Position numbers and translations under genes: made by a program
NCBI GenBank assembly: GCA_002699335.1
Contig: PACG01000049.1
Span: 7,644-24,362, forward strand
Reading direction: 5' to 3'
Origin: Candidatus Poribacteria bacterium
GTDB lineage: Bacteria > Poribacteria > WGA-4E > UBA9662
Length of the DNA stretch: 16,719 bases
The notes under the pieces: generated by a model
Seen by the model: only the letters and a program-made list of their open reading frames with translations
What the model was told of the DNA's origin: nothing
Databases searched by the model: none
In this document: piece by piece, positions 6,618 through 14,524 of the stretch
Numbering within the stretch: the stretch's first letter is position 1
Layout: the number at the start of each line of letters is the position of its first letter

Positions 6618-9062
6618 GTGAAGCGTGAAGTGGGAGGTGCGGAGTGTAAAGGAGTTTTTAAACTTCAAACTTCGAGCCTTTATAAATCCATTTTTGGCTA
6701 TTCATTAGCTGATATAGATGGTCTAACCGACCGTTTGATCGAAGACTTTACCATTGCGATAGATCGACTGGGCAATACGGATCAGATCCGACGACAAATC
6801 GATCCACAATGGGTTGTGTTAGCCGCAGGCAAGGGATCTCGGATTGATCCTACCGGACGGCTTAACAAGATGTTGGATATTTGGTTTGGCCAGAAAAATG
6901 TACTAGATCTATCTCGTCAGCACTTACCGACAACTCGTCCTCACATTATCGTAGTCAATCCTGTAACCTATCAACGCCTAATAAGCCTCAACACGAACCA
7001 GGTGATTCTCTGTGTACAAGAAACACCAGACGGTACAGGTGGTGCTTTACGCGCGGCTCTACCTGAACTCCAAAATTCGAACGCCGAGTTTATCGGTGTC
7101 GCTTTCGGGGATGAACCGTTTTTGCCACCGAATATCTTCTGGCGGACGCTGATTTCTCACTTTATTCGGCAGGCAGATATTACGCTTTGTGCCAAAAAAC
7201 CGGAAACCGTCGTCGATAAAGGTGGGCTCTTTTTTGATCCAGAGGGACGTTTTATGGGTACCAAAGAGTGGTACGACATGACAGAAGCAGAGCAAGCTGA
7301 AATGTGGCAACGGCTAGAGCAAGGTACTGCCTACACCAATACTGGTATCACACTGGTTCGCCGTCTAGCCATGATTGAGAGGCTCGACCGACTCCAGTCT
7401 CATAAGAACGGAACCGAACTTCACCATGTCGATCTGATTGGACATTTTTACCAGGATGGGCTGAAAACAAATGCCTATGTCCACCAGGCTAATTTAGTTT
7501 CTGGCGTCAATCGTTGGTCGAACGTTTTGGCCGGTGAGGAACTCCGCTATAGCCAGGCTAGGACACTATTAGCTGAAAAAGGGGTACGTGTTGACCCACA
7601 AGCCCAGATTACTTTTCAATCCAATTCACTCCATTCGCTTGATGAAGACCTACAGATTGGTGTTGGTTGTCACTTGTTAGGCCGTATTCACCTTGGATCA
7701 GAAGTTAAAATTGGCGATTATTGCCGACTGGAAAATGTCACCCTGACCGGTAAAACGATTGTTGGTGACAGGACCAGTTTGATAGATGTCACTGCCGATG
7801 ATACCGTTTTCGCCGACAACCAAATTGAACTGCCGATCTCAACTCCAATTTCTGGGTTACGCACCAAAACTGAAATTCAAGAGGCTAATTTTACGGCAGC
7901 ACAAGTGGATGCTGCGGTAAAACTGTGGTCGGTGACTGCCAATGCAACAGTAATTCCAACCCAGACTATTTTGGATCATCGAGTGATCGGGGTCCCCACC
8001 CTACCGCAGACACTTTGGTGGGATCAACTTGTCACTGAACCCTATTTGCCCGGTGTCTTTACTCTTGGAGAAAAGCAGCACCTACCAGATTGGGAGCAAC
8101 TTCGACAACACATTCGTAGCCATTCCAAAACCGAGCTCATTTCCAGATCTACTAGAAATGAGTTGTTGGCTGGTATTGCCGAACAAGCAGTCGTTGACTT
8201 GCTAGATCTTAAACGGTCGGACGGTGAGTATGTCGTTTCAGACCTAACTGCTGAGCAGGTTTGGGGGGCAGTCTTTGAAATTGTCAAGATAGTAACCGGT
8301 AATCCGGATCCCTATTATAGAGATAAACGACTAGCACGTCAGACCGCTTTTCAGCAGTTGGCACCCAAACTCGATTGGCAACAAAAACTGAGGCTGGTAA
8401 TCGCTGGCAATATCATCGATTACAGCAGTGCCAGAGTAATCAAAAAACTGACCGACAATCCATCCTACTTCGATCAGGCATTATCAGCAGCAGTTAGTAC
8501 GGACTTTTCAATCAACTGTTTTGATCGCTTCTCCCAAGATGTAATTGAGGCTGATCCAAAATCGATTGTGTGGCTGGTTGATAACGATGGGGAAGTTGTC
8601 TTCGATCTATGGTTGGTTGAACAATTGGTCGAACTCGGTCATCGGATCACGGTAGTTGGGAAACCTGAACCTGCCAGTAACGATGCTACTGTAGCAGACC
8701 TATACCAAATGGCTGAGCATCCGTTTTTTCAACAACTGCCTCAGCAGATCTACGCTGGTGATATCCAATTCATTTCTTCTGGTTCCATCACCATTGGGAC
8801 TAACCTGCATCAAGCTACAACTGAGTTCGCCACCGCGATCTTGAATGCCGATCTGGTCATTTCTAAGGGACAGGGTAACTTCTTTACCACCAGAGGCCTA
8901 CGCCGGGATACTTTCTATTTATTGATGTCTAAAGGCGTAACGGCGGAAGAATCAACTGGTATAGTGGCTGATCATAGCAAGTTAATTGACGGCTTAATTT
9001 TAGGGTATGTTCCAGCAGGCACACACTACCCAGGCACTTTAGCCGGCTTCTGTCATCTATAG
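6618..9062 (+). CDS. GlmU-like sugar nucleotidyltransferase / left-handed beta-helix / DUF89 (ARMT1-like) phosphatase fusion
   Basis: An 814-residue protein that appears to join two enzymes. After about 60 residues, a nucleotidyltransferase domain (about 64-300) has the NTP loop VLAAGKGSRID (67-77), QETPDGTGGALRAA (134-147, like the GlmU base-binding segment) and a probable metal aspartate D165 in FGDEPF. A short left-handed beta-helix (about 343-405) follows, with hexapeptide-like IGVG, IGDY and IVGD turns. Residues from about 440 to 810 resemble DUF89 metal-dependent damage-control phosphatases: GNIIDY (597-602), LVDNDGEVVFD (653-663, with D655 and N656 the expected metal ligands), and ADLVISKGQGNFF (744-756). 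The full DUF89 motif set suggests activity. Likely reactions are nucleotide-sugar synthesis plus hydrolysis of a sugar or pantetheine phosphate. It starts with GTG 22 nt after the aldolase stop, with a weak GGA upstream. Domain calls are confident; substrates are not known. Confidence 0.85.
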   Translation: MKREVGGAECKGVFKLQTSSLYKSIFGYSLADIDGLTDRLIEDFTIAIDRLGNTDQIRRQIDPQWVVLAAGKGSRIDPTGRLNKMLDIWFGQKNVLDLSRQHLPTTRPHIIVVNPVTYQRLISLNTNQVILCVQETPDGTGGALRAALPELQNSNAEFIGVAFGDEPFLPPNIFWRTLISHFIRQADITLCAKKPETVVDKGGLFFDPEGRFMGTKEWYDMTEAEQAEMWQRLEQGTAYTNTGITLVRRLAMIERLDRLQSHKNGTELHHVDLIGHFYQDGLKTNAYVHQANLVSGVNRWSNVLAGEELRYSQARTLLAEKGVRVDPQAQITFQSNSLHSLDEDLQIGVGCHLLGRIHLGSEVKIGDYCRLENVTLTGKTIVGDRTSLIDVTADDTVFADNQIELPISTPISGLRTKTEIQEANFTAAQVDAAVKLWSVTANATVIPTQTILDHRVIGVPTLPQTLWWDQLVTEPYLPGVFTLGEKQHLPDWEQLRQHIRSHSKTELISRSTRNELLAGIAEQAVVDLLDLKRSDGEYVVSDLTAEQVWGAVFEIVKIVTGNPDPYYRDKRLARQTAFQQLAPKLDWQQKLRLVIAGNIIDYSSARVIKKLTDNPSYFDQALSAAVSTDFSINCFDRFSQDVIEADPKSIVWLVDNDGEVVFDLWLVEQLVELGHRITVVGKPEPASNDATVADLYQMAEHPFFQQLPQQIYAGDIQFISSGSITIGTNLHQATTEFATAILNADLVISKGQGNFFTTRGLRRDTFYLLMSKGVTAEESTGIVADHSKLIDGLILGYVPAGTHYPGTLAGFCHL

Positions 9063-9121
9063 AAGTCACCAATCATATCTGACCGGGCAGGTCGTCTTAA
9101 TACTTTAACGCTCTCTTGTAT

Positions 9122-9904
9122 TTACCGTTTGCTGGCAACTTCGACTAACGTTTGTCCTCTTACCTGATAGGTCCGATCGTTGACTATTTCAACATGGCTT
9201 TGATGAGCTTTCGATTTCAGCCCAGTGGCTTCCAGTAACTGTGTTTTAAAGGTGTAAGGCGGTTGAGTGTAATACGGCTTGATTTGACCGATTAACCGCA
9301 TGGCTATTTCACCCACCTCGCGATGGAGTTGTTGCGACTTAAGAGGTGAAATAGAGAGTGCGCTGGTTTGAGAAAGACCAACTTTAGTTTCGACGGAGGC
9401 GATGTCGGGAACATATTCTTTAGCTTCTGCAATGGCAGTATTGTCACCACTAACGAAAATCGTTGGTACCTCCACCTCACCGGCGAGTGATATGTTAAGC
9501 CCGATTTCGCCGATTAGCTTCCCGTTCAGCCAGCAATTGTCGATGGTACGCGAACTCCAACTATGGCATAAAACCCCACAGTTCGTATTGGACATTGAGT
9601 GGTGGCCGTAGAGTAACATAGCATCGAAAGTGGGATCCAATCCCCAGGGGGCTGAAATTGGTCGGCCAATCACCATTTTAGCTTCAGCGTGCATCAACTC
9701 GTAGTCAATTCCGCCGGGACCATGTCCGTCTAAAAACCAGATCTCTGTTGCCCCACCAGCGATTACACCATCAATCAAGGCATTGATTTCCAGTATCGCT
9801 AACCGTTTGGTTTGCTCGTAATATTTGGCGTCGCTATAGGTCTGTGACTTGAAGTCGACCACACCCGCAGTCCCTTCCAGATCTCCTAAAATAAAAACTT
9901 TCAT
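9122..9904 (-). CDS. M55-family zinc D-aminopeptidase (DppA type)
   Basis: A 260-residue peptidase of MEROPS family M55, which removes N-terminal D-amino acids (typically D-Ala) from short peptides and is used to recycle cell-wall or D-amino-acid peptides. Residues equivalent to those of Bacillus subtilis DppA are present: D8 and E10 in LGDLEGTAGV, H61 in LDGHGPGG, His 101/102 in YGHHSM, H114 in LCHSW (nucleophile-like) and E133 in GEIGLN. The open frame extends to an ATG at 9973, but AAGAAGG 4 nt before the ATG at 9904 and the family-typical start MKVFILGDLEG fix the shorter form. There is no signal peptide, so the enzyme is cytoplasmic. The gene is alone, convergent with the fusion gene (59-nt gap) and divergent from sppA. 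No peptide transporter is adjacent here, unlike the dpp operon. Confidence 0.92.
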   Translation of the reverse strand: MKVFILGDLEGTAGVVDFKSQTYSDAKYYEQTKRLAILEINALIDGVIAGGATEIWFLDGHGPGGIDYELMHAEAKMVIGRPISAPWGLDPTFDAMLLYGHHSMSNTNCGVLCHSWSSRTIDNCWLNGKLIGEIGLNISLAGEVEVPTIFVSGDNTAIAEAKEYVPDIASVETKVGLSQTSALSISPLKSQQLHREVGEIAMRLIGQIKPYYTQPPYTFKTQLLEATGLKSKAHQSHVEIVNDRTYQVRGQTLVEVASKR

Positions 9905-9908
9905 AGTG

Positions 9909-9915
9909 CCTTCTT
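9909..9915 (-). promoter_or_regulatory. Ribosome binding site deciding the M55 start
   Basis: AAGAAGG on the minus strand ends 4 nt before the ATG at 9904. It selects this start over the upstream in-frame ATG at 9973, which would add 23 residues with no family similarity. Confidence 0.7.
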
Positions 9916-10094
9916 GAGTGTAACTCGACTTGTTTTGGCAGGAACTCGTCAGGGAGATGCTTACCTCGGGCAAGTGAAATTTTCAGCCATCCGGCGCTTG
10001 AGTCGCCCCGGCACTCGGTCCAATTGGAAGCTATAACCTAAAAAAGAGCAATTCGAGTAAATCCATTGGCGTTCAAAGTTGGATGGTTGAAAGT

Positions 10095-10122
10095 TTGGTA
10101 ATCGCTATCTTCAAATGATAAC
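10095..10122 (+). promoter_or_regulatory. Weak candidate promoter for the sppA-pcm-DUF58 operon
   Basis: The gap between the divergent M55 and sppA genes (9905-10190, 286 nt) must hold promoters for both, but nothing strong stands out. The best plus-strand candidate is TTGGTA (10095-10100), a 16-nt spacer and GATAAC (10117-10122), matching consensus at 4 of 6 positions in each box. It would leave a leader of about 60 nt. No convincing minus-strand promoter was found for the M55 gene. Confidence 0.25.
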
Positions 10123-10190
10123 ATATCTCCAATCGAGTGGGAAAATAGCTGGAAACTTAACCACTTCATCGGAGACAAAACATCGTCTAA

Positions 10191-12569
10191 GTGAGAATTT
10201 ATATTTGGATATTATGCCTTTCTATTTGGCCGGGGTCAATTTTGACTTCTATCGCCACCTCTCAGCCACCGGTTGGTATTACCTTACCGGAAACTTCCGT
10301 TGCTAGCAGTGACAATGCGTTAGCCTCTTTTTTTAATCCAGCCGGTCTTAGCCACAATCAAACCCTGGATTTACACTATCTGCGATCCTCTCAAAATCAA
10401 TCAGTTAAACGTAGTAACCAGGGGTTTTTCCTTGCCACCCCCAATTCTGGCTTTTCAGTGGAAGGCCTGGGCGGTGTAAATGGGTTTAAGCGTTACACCA
10501 TCGCCAGTGGATTCTCGCTTGGATCTGGCTTTTCTTTGGGCGTAAGTTACGGTTGGAGCAGAGCCAAAAAGGATACCTCTGACCGATCTTGGTCGCTAGG
10601 GGCTCTCTACCGGCAAAGGTTTTTATCCTTTGGTATGGTAGTGCGAGACCTTAACCGCAACTCATCTACTCCTCACTTTCTTAGAAACAACTACGTTGGC
10701 GAAAGCAACGATCCGAATTTTGGGAAATCACTGGATCTCGGTTTCGCTATTCGTCCAGGCACTTCCAGAATGACGCTCTCTTGCGATTGGCAGGTAGGGA
10801 AAGATATTTTCAACAAAAATATTGACTACCAGCTTTCAAACCATCTTCTCTTGGGATTGGAGGTACGACCTGTAGATCCGTTGATCCTAAAAGCAGGTTT
10901 GACGCCGGACGGCTACGCCTTTCAGTTTCAGATCAACTTGGCACAGTTTGGGTTTGGAGCTTATCGGCCTATCTCGACGTCAACCGGTCATGCAACAGGA
11001 ACAGGAAGCGTTGGATTTCTCAATTTCACCCAAGCGTTTAAGACCAAACCTATTCGTCGTCGATTTTATCTGGATCTAAAAGCAGAGGAAATTGGAGATC
11101 TCCTCGATTCTGCCAGCGAAGACCCACGAATCCAGGGGGCACTCATTCGTTTTGAATCCTCCGACCTGGGATTTGGGGAGATACAGGAGTTGCGACAAAA
11201 GATTCTCCATTTTCAGGAACAGGACAAGAAAACATACGCTTATCTGGAGGGAGATTGCTCGACCGGTAACTATCTATTAGCTAGTGCCTGTCACCAAATA
11301 CTGCTACACTCTTCCAGTACGGTCGATCTAATTGGCCTTCGGTTCGAGGTCTCATTTTACCGGCAGCTACTAGATCAACTGGGGATCGAAGTCGAGGTAC
11401 TGAAGATTGGGGAGTACAAAAACTCGCCCGAGTCGTTTACAGAAACCCAAATGTCCGATGAACACCGCGAGTCTTTAACGGCCGTGCTGGATGATCTGTA
11501 TGACCAACTGACGCAGGCTGTGGCTGAAGGCCGTGGCAAATCTATAGACGAGATCAAGACACTGATCGACAAAGGCCCTTATACGGCCCAACGCGCTGTG
11601 GAAAATAAGGTGGTGGATAGAATTGCTAGCCGTCATCAGCTAGAAGAGCTATTTCAAGCAGAGAAACTGGAGACCAGCGTTTACTACAATCAATTGGATT
11701 ACGATTGGCAACTGCCGAAACCAAAGGTGACGGTGATTGAAGCCAGCGGCAATATGATGACGGGTGAAAGCTGGGCTGATCCGTTTTTTGGCCAATCCAT
11801 CATGGGGGCAGATACGATTTCGGCAGCGGTACAATCGGTGACGAAAGACCCATCGGTCAAGGCGGTAGTGCTTCGTATCGATAGTGGTGGCGGAGCGGTG
11901 TTGGCGGCTGATATTATCTGGCAAAAACTAATCCAGTTGAAAGAGGAAAAGCCTTTGGTAGTCTCTATGGCAGATACCGCTGCTTCTGGCGGATACTACA
12001 TCGCCGCACCTGCTGATCGGATTTTGGCTAACCCTGGCACCATTACGGGATCAATCGGTGTCTTTGGTATGAAGCCGGTGGTAGATGGACTTTACCAAAA
12101 ATTGGGAATTAATCACCAGATCCTGAAACGAGGTCGAAACGCTGACCTTTGGAGTATACACCATAAATCAACCGGGGAACAGCGTCAGCAGTTGACTGCC
12201 GACGTTGAAGAGATCTATGATGATTTTGTACAGAAAGTCGCAAACGGTCGAAACTTGTCGATAGAAGCAGTAGATAAAGCGGCACAAGGTAGAATCTGGT
12301 CTGGTCGTCAGGCTCTGGAAAACGGTTTAGTCGACCAACTTGGTGGTGAAACGGATGCAATTATGGTCGCGCATCAACTGGCTAAACTAGACCCGAATGA
12401 AACTGAGGTAGAGCGGATTTCGCCTAAATCGTCTTTTTTCTTGGAGTGGTGGCCGAGGTCTATTGCCAATCGATCAGATTGGAGACAGAATACGGCCACG
12501 CTAGTCCATCGTTTGCGATATAATTACCTGTGGTCACTGACGCCATACGAGCTTAGATTAGACAAGTAA
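10191..12569 (+). CDS. sppA: Signal peptide peptidase SppA (S49, 67K type) with extra N-terminal beta-barrel-like domain
   Basis: A 792-residue exported serine protease of family S49. Residues 1-24 look like a Sec signal peptide. Residues about 30-262 are an unusual addition: DNALASFFNPAGL (41-53) matches the opening of PorV/UPF0164-type outer-membrane proteins, and alternating hydrophobic strands rich in Gly, Ser and aromatics follow. Two S49 domains come next: a degenerate first one (about 290-485) supplying the general-base lysine K410 in GEYKNSPESF, and a second (about 510-735) carrying the nucleophile S599 in DTAASGGYYIA. SppA degrades cleaved signal peptides and envelope proteins. GTG at 10191 directly follows an in-frame TAA, so no upstream start is possible, although no Shine-Dalgarno is seen. 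E. coli SppA (618 residues) lacks the barrel-like part. The pcm gene starts at the very next base. Confidence 0.9.
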   Translation: MRIYIWILCLSIWPGSILTSIATSQPPVGITLPETSVASSDNALASFFNPAGLSHNQTLDLHYLRSSQNQSVKRSNQGFFLATPNSGFSVEGLGGVNGFKRYTIASGFSLGSGFSLGVSYGWSRAKKDTSDRSWSLGALYRQRFLSFGMVVRDLNRNSSTPHFLRNNYVGESNDPNFGKSLDLGFAIRPGTSRMTLSCDWQVGKDIFNKNIDYQLSNHLLLGLEVRPVDPLILKAGLTPDGYAFQFQINLAQFGFGAYRPISTSTGHATGTGSVGFLNFTQAFKTKPIRRRFYLDLKAEEIGDLLDSASEDPRIQGALIRFESSDLGFGEIQELRQKILHFQEQDKKTYAYLEGDCSTGNYLLASACHQILLHSSSTVDLIGLRFEVSFYRQLLDQLGIEVEVLKIGEYKNSPESFTETQMSDEHRESLTAVLDDLYDQLTQAVAEGRGKSIDEIKTLIDKGPYTAQRAVENKVVDRIASRHQLEELFQAEKLETSVYYNQLDYDWQLPKPKVTVIEASGNMMTGESWADPFFGQSIMGADTISAAVQSVTKDPSVKAVVLRIDSGGGAVLAADIIWQKLIQLKEEKPLVVSMADTAASGGYYIAAPADRILANPGTITGSIGVFGMKPVVDGLYQKLGINHQILKRGRNADLWSIHHKSTGEQRQQLTADVEEIYDDFVQKVANGRNLSIEAVDKAAQGRIWSGRQALENGLVDQLGGETDAIMVAHQLAKLDPNETEVERISPKSSFFLEWWPRSIANRSDWRQNTATLVHRLRYNYLWSLTPYELRLDK

Positions 12570-13310
12570 ATGAAACGCGATTCAAAGCCTATCCCTCAAT
12601 TTCGAATCAAAGCAACGTTACAAGATTTTTTCTCCTCCGCTACGCCAGCACTATTGGAATCATCTCACCTACCTCATCAAGATCACTTCCAAAAACTGCG
12701 ACAACAGATGGTGCAACGACAGATCCACAACCGGGGAATTAGGTCGAAGGCGATCTTGACTGCCATGCAGCGTGTGCCACGTCATCTGTTCATGTTACCA
12801 GAATACCGGTCCGATGCTTATAACGACCAAGCTTACCCCATTGGGTTTGAACAGACTATCTCCCAACCTTACATTGTTGCTTTAATGACGGAGTTGCTAG
12901 ATCTACAACCCGAATCACGGGTATTGGAGATCGGTACCGGTTGTGGCTACCAGACGGCAGTCCTGGCTGAGATCGTCGAGCAGGTCTATACCATCGAGAT
13001 TATCGACAATTTGGCGCAACAAGCATGGGAAAGATTAATAGGTCTGAATTATCAAAATATTGAGTGGCAAGTCGGGAATGGCTATTCAGGGTGGGAGCAT
13101 CAGGCCCCATTCGATCGAATTATTGTCACCGCAGCTCCACCGACGTTACCTGATCGGTTGATTGATCAGTTGGAAATAGGCGGAAAAATCGTTTTGCCGA
13201 TTGGTAAAACTAAACAAGATTTATTACAGATTACCAGAATGGAAAGCAAACTGGTGAAGAAATCTTACGGTGGTGTTCGGTTTGTCCCGATGACACAATA
13301 TCAACAATGA
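12570..13310 (+). CDS. pcm: Protein-L-isoaspartate O-methyltransferase
   Basis: A 246-residue SAM-dependent repair methyltransferase that methylates L-isoaspartyl residues in aged proteins so that they can revert to aspartate. Conserved marks are MVQRQI (47-52), QTISQPYIVALMTELL (95-110), SAM motif I VLEIGTGCGYQTAVLA (118-133, with Cys where most family members have Ser), the acidic post-I strand TIEI (141-144) and the FDRIIVTAAPP segment (181-191). The C-terminus GVRFVPM (235-241) also fits the family. About 45 residues precede the conserved core. The ATG at 12570 abuts the sppA TAA, which argues for coupled translation. The inner ATG at 12708 would give a 200-residue protein closer to the usual length of about 210. 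Cotranscription with sppA suggests a protein-damage or envelope-maintenance role. Confidence 0.95.
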   Translation: MKRDSKPIPQFRIKATLQDFFSSATPALLESSHLPHQDHFQKLRQQMVQRQIHNRGIRSKAILTAMQRVPRHLFMLPEYRSDAYNDQAYPIGFEQTISQPYIVALMTELLDLQPESRVLEIGTGCGYQTAVLAEIVEQVYTIEIIDNLAQQAWERLIGLNYQNIEWQVGNGYSGWEHQAPFDRIIVTAAPPTLPDRLIDQLEIGGKIVLPIGKTKQDLLQITRMESKLVKKSYGGVRFVPMTQYQQ

Positions 13311-13337
13311 TTGGCCTCAGATAACTCGGATAATTAG

Positions 13338-14231
13338 ATGCAAACCAAACACCGCTATTTAGATCCGGTTGCGCTCTCCCGGTTGGGGAATTTGGAACTG
13401 GTCGCCCGGTTGGTAGTCGAAGGTTTTGTGACAGGACTCCACAAAAGCCCCTATCAGGGATTCAGTGTCGAGTTCTCGGAGCACCGCCAGTACATGCCGG
13501 GTGATGAGATTCGCCACATCGACTGGAAGGTTTTTGGTAAATCAGACCGGTACTACGTCAAGAAATTTGAAGAAGAGACCAACTTACGGGTCTATTTGGT
13601 TCTAGATGCCAGCCAATCCATGACCTACCAATTTGATGATAGCGGTATTAGTAAATTACAGTACGGTTGTTACCTGGCTGCTTCTCTGGCCTATTTGATG
13701 CTGAAACAGCGTGACTCAGTTGGGTTAGTCACATTCGATCAACAGATCCGTGACTATATTCCACCTCGTGGCGTCCCAACCCATTTGCAGGCTATTATCT
13801 CAATACTGGAGTCGATCACCGCTGATGCAGAAACAGATGTGGCAACAGTATTAAACGATCTGGCAAAACGGATTGTTCGGCGGGGATTAGTGATTGTTAT
13901 CTCTGATTTATTAGATCAGCCGCCGAAAGTTCTATCGGCATTGAAACACTTTCGGCATCGAAAGCACGAAGTAATCGTCTTTCACCTTCTCGATTCAGCG
14001 GAAAAAACCTTCCCTTTTCAAGGCGCAATCTCTTTTAGCGATCTGGAAACAGGACAACGGTTGGTAACGCAAGCAGACAGTCTTAAGTCCAGTTACCTTG
14101 AACAACTTAACAGGTTTATCCAAGATTATCAACGGGGGTGCGGTGCCAATATGATCGATTACGTTCAGATTAACACCGATACCCCATTTGATCATGCGTT
14201 ATCCGCTTACCTGTCCAATCGACAGTCTTGA
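13338..14231 (+). CDS. DUF58 (vWA-like) protein
   Basis: A 297-residue DUF58 protein. The signature run is clear: GLHKSPYQGFSVEFSEHRQY (33-52), PGDEIRHIDWKVFGKSDRYYVKKFEEE (54-80) and a von Willebrand A-like metal site DASQSM (90-95) with intact DxSxS. A Rossmann-like vWA fold covers the remainder, including RRGLVIVISDLLD. No transmembrane helix is present, in contrast to longer membrane-bound DUF58 proteins. These proteins usually work with MoxR-type AAA+ ATPases as chaperone-like or metallo-centre assembly modules and are normally encoded beside one. No MoxR gene lies within this window. The ATG at 13338 is 27 nt after the pcm stop, so it is probably the last gene of the sppA operon. The function in this organism is unknown. 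Confidence 0.92.
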   Translation: MQTKHRYLDPVALSRLGNLELVARLVVEGFVTGLHKSPYQGFSVEFSEHRQYMPGDEIRHIDWKVFGKSDRYYVKKFEEETNLRVYLVLDASQSMTYQFDDSGISKLQYGCYLAASLAYLMLKQRDSVGLVTFDQQIRDYIPPRGVPTHLQAIISILESITADAETDVATVLNDLAKRIVRRGLVIVISDLLDQPPKVLSALKHFRHRKHEVIVFHLLDSAEKTFPFQGAISFSDLETGQRLVTQADSLKSSYLEQLNRFIQDYQRGCGANMIDYVQINTDTPFDHALSAYLSNRQS

Positions 14232-14330
14232 TTTATTGACAGGCTAATTACATCGATCTGATTTCTGCGAGAAGACGGGTACGCAGGCAGAATTCTAAAG
14301 TGAGTCAAGGACCTCGATAATCTTTTTATC

Positions 14331-14359
14331 TTTAATGTTGTGCTGGCCTTTTTTATAAT
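14331..14359 (+). promoter_or_regulatory. Candidate distal promoter for the aldo/keto reductase
   Basis: A perfect TATAAT (14354-14359) lies 17 nt after TTTAAT (14331-14336), which matches the -35 consensus at 3 of 6 positions. Initiation near 14366 would give a leader of about 160 nt. The 293-nt gap 14232-14524 holds no credible gene; this and the site at 14408 are the main signals in it. Confidence 0.4.
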
Positions 14360-14407
14360 GGGAACCAATTCCTGCGAGATAGCTAGGCTTCCAAAAACGA
14401 TTAGCAG

Positions 14408-14436
14408 TTGACTGGCTTTGTTAAACAAACTAACTT
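14408..14436 (+). promoter_or_regulatory. Candidate proximal promoter with palindromic operator
   Basis: TTGACT (14408-14413), a 17-nt spacer and TAACTT (14431-14436) form a possible promoter. The spacer contains a perfect 13-bp palindrome, TTTGTTAAACAAA (14417-14429). An inverted repeat between -35 and -10 is a common placement for a repressor operator. The -10 is poor (3 of 6), so promoter activity is uncertain. Confidence 0.35.
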
Positions 14437-14513
14437 TAAAATCTGGTAGGTGTCGATCTGCAACCAGACAGCGTCTATATAACCGTTCGAATCGGCAGTT
14501 TTTTTTGATTTTG

Positions 14514-14519
14514 AGGAGG
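14514..14519 (+). promoter_or_regulatory. Strong Shine-Dalgarno of the aldo/keto reductase
   Basis: AGGAGG ends 5 nt before the ATG at 14525 and is the best ribosome binding site in the window. It is preceded by a run of eight T (14499-14506). It fixes the start and suggests efficient translation compared with the GTG-started neighbours. Confidence 0.8.
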
Positions 14520-14524
14520 GAACT

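Noticed and set aside
9081..9093. GACC-GGGCA-GGTC hairpin between the convergent fusion and M55 genes
   Set aside because: The stem is only 4 bp and no T-run follows on either strand, so it is not supported as a terminator.
9905..9973. N-terminal 23-residue extension of the M55 gene
   Set aside because: A Shine-Dalgarno at 9909-9915 and the family-typical start at 9904 favour the shorter form.
10115..10306. 63-codon plus-strand open frame before and into sppA
   Set aside because: It overlaps the sppA signal-peptide region in another frame and shows no recognisable protein features.
14236..14264. Perfect TTGACA just after the DUF58 stop codon
   Set aside because: At 16-18 nt spacing there is no acceptable -10 box (TGATTT matches only 2 of 6 positions).
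14485..14493. GTTCGAATC, identical to a tRNA T-loop core
   Set aside because: The flanking bases give only three of five T-stem pairs, and no acceptor, D or anticodon arms can be placed in the upstream 70 nt.
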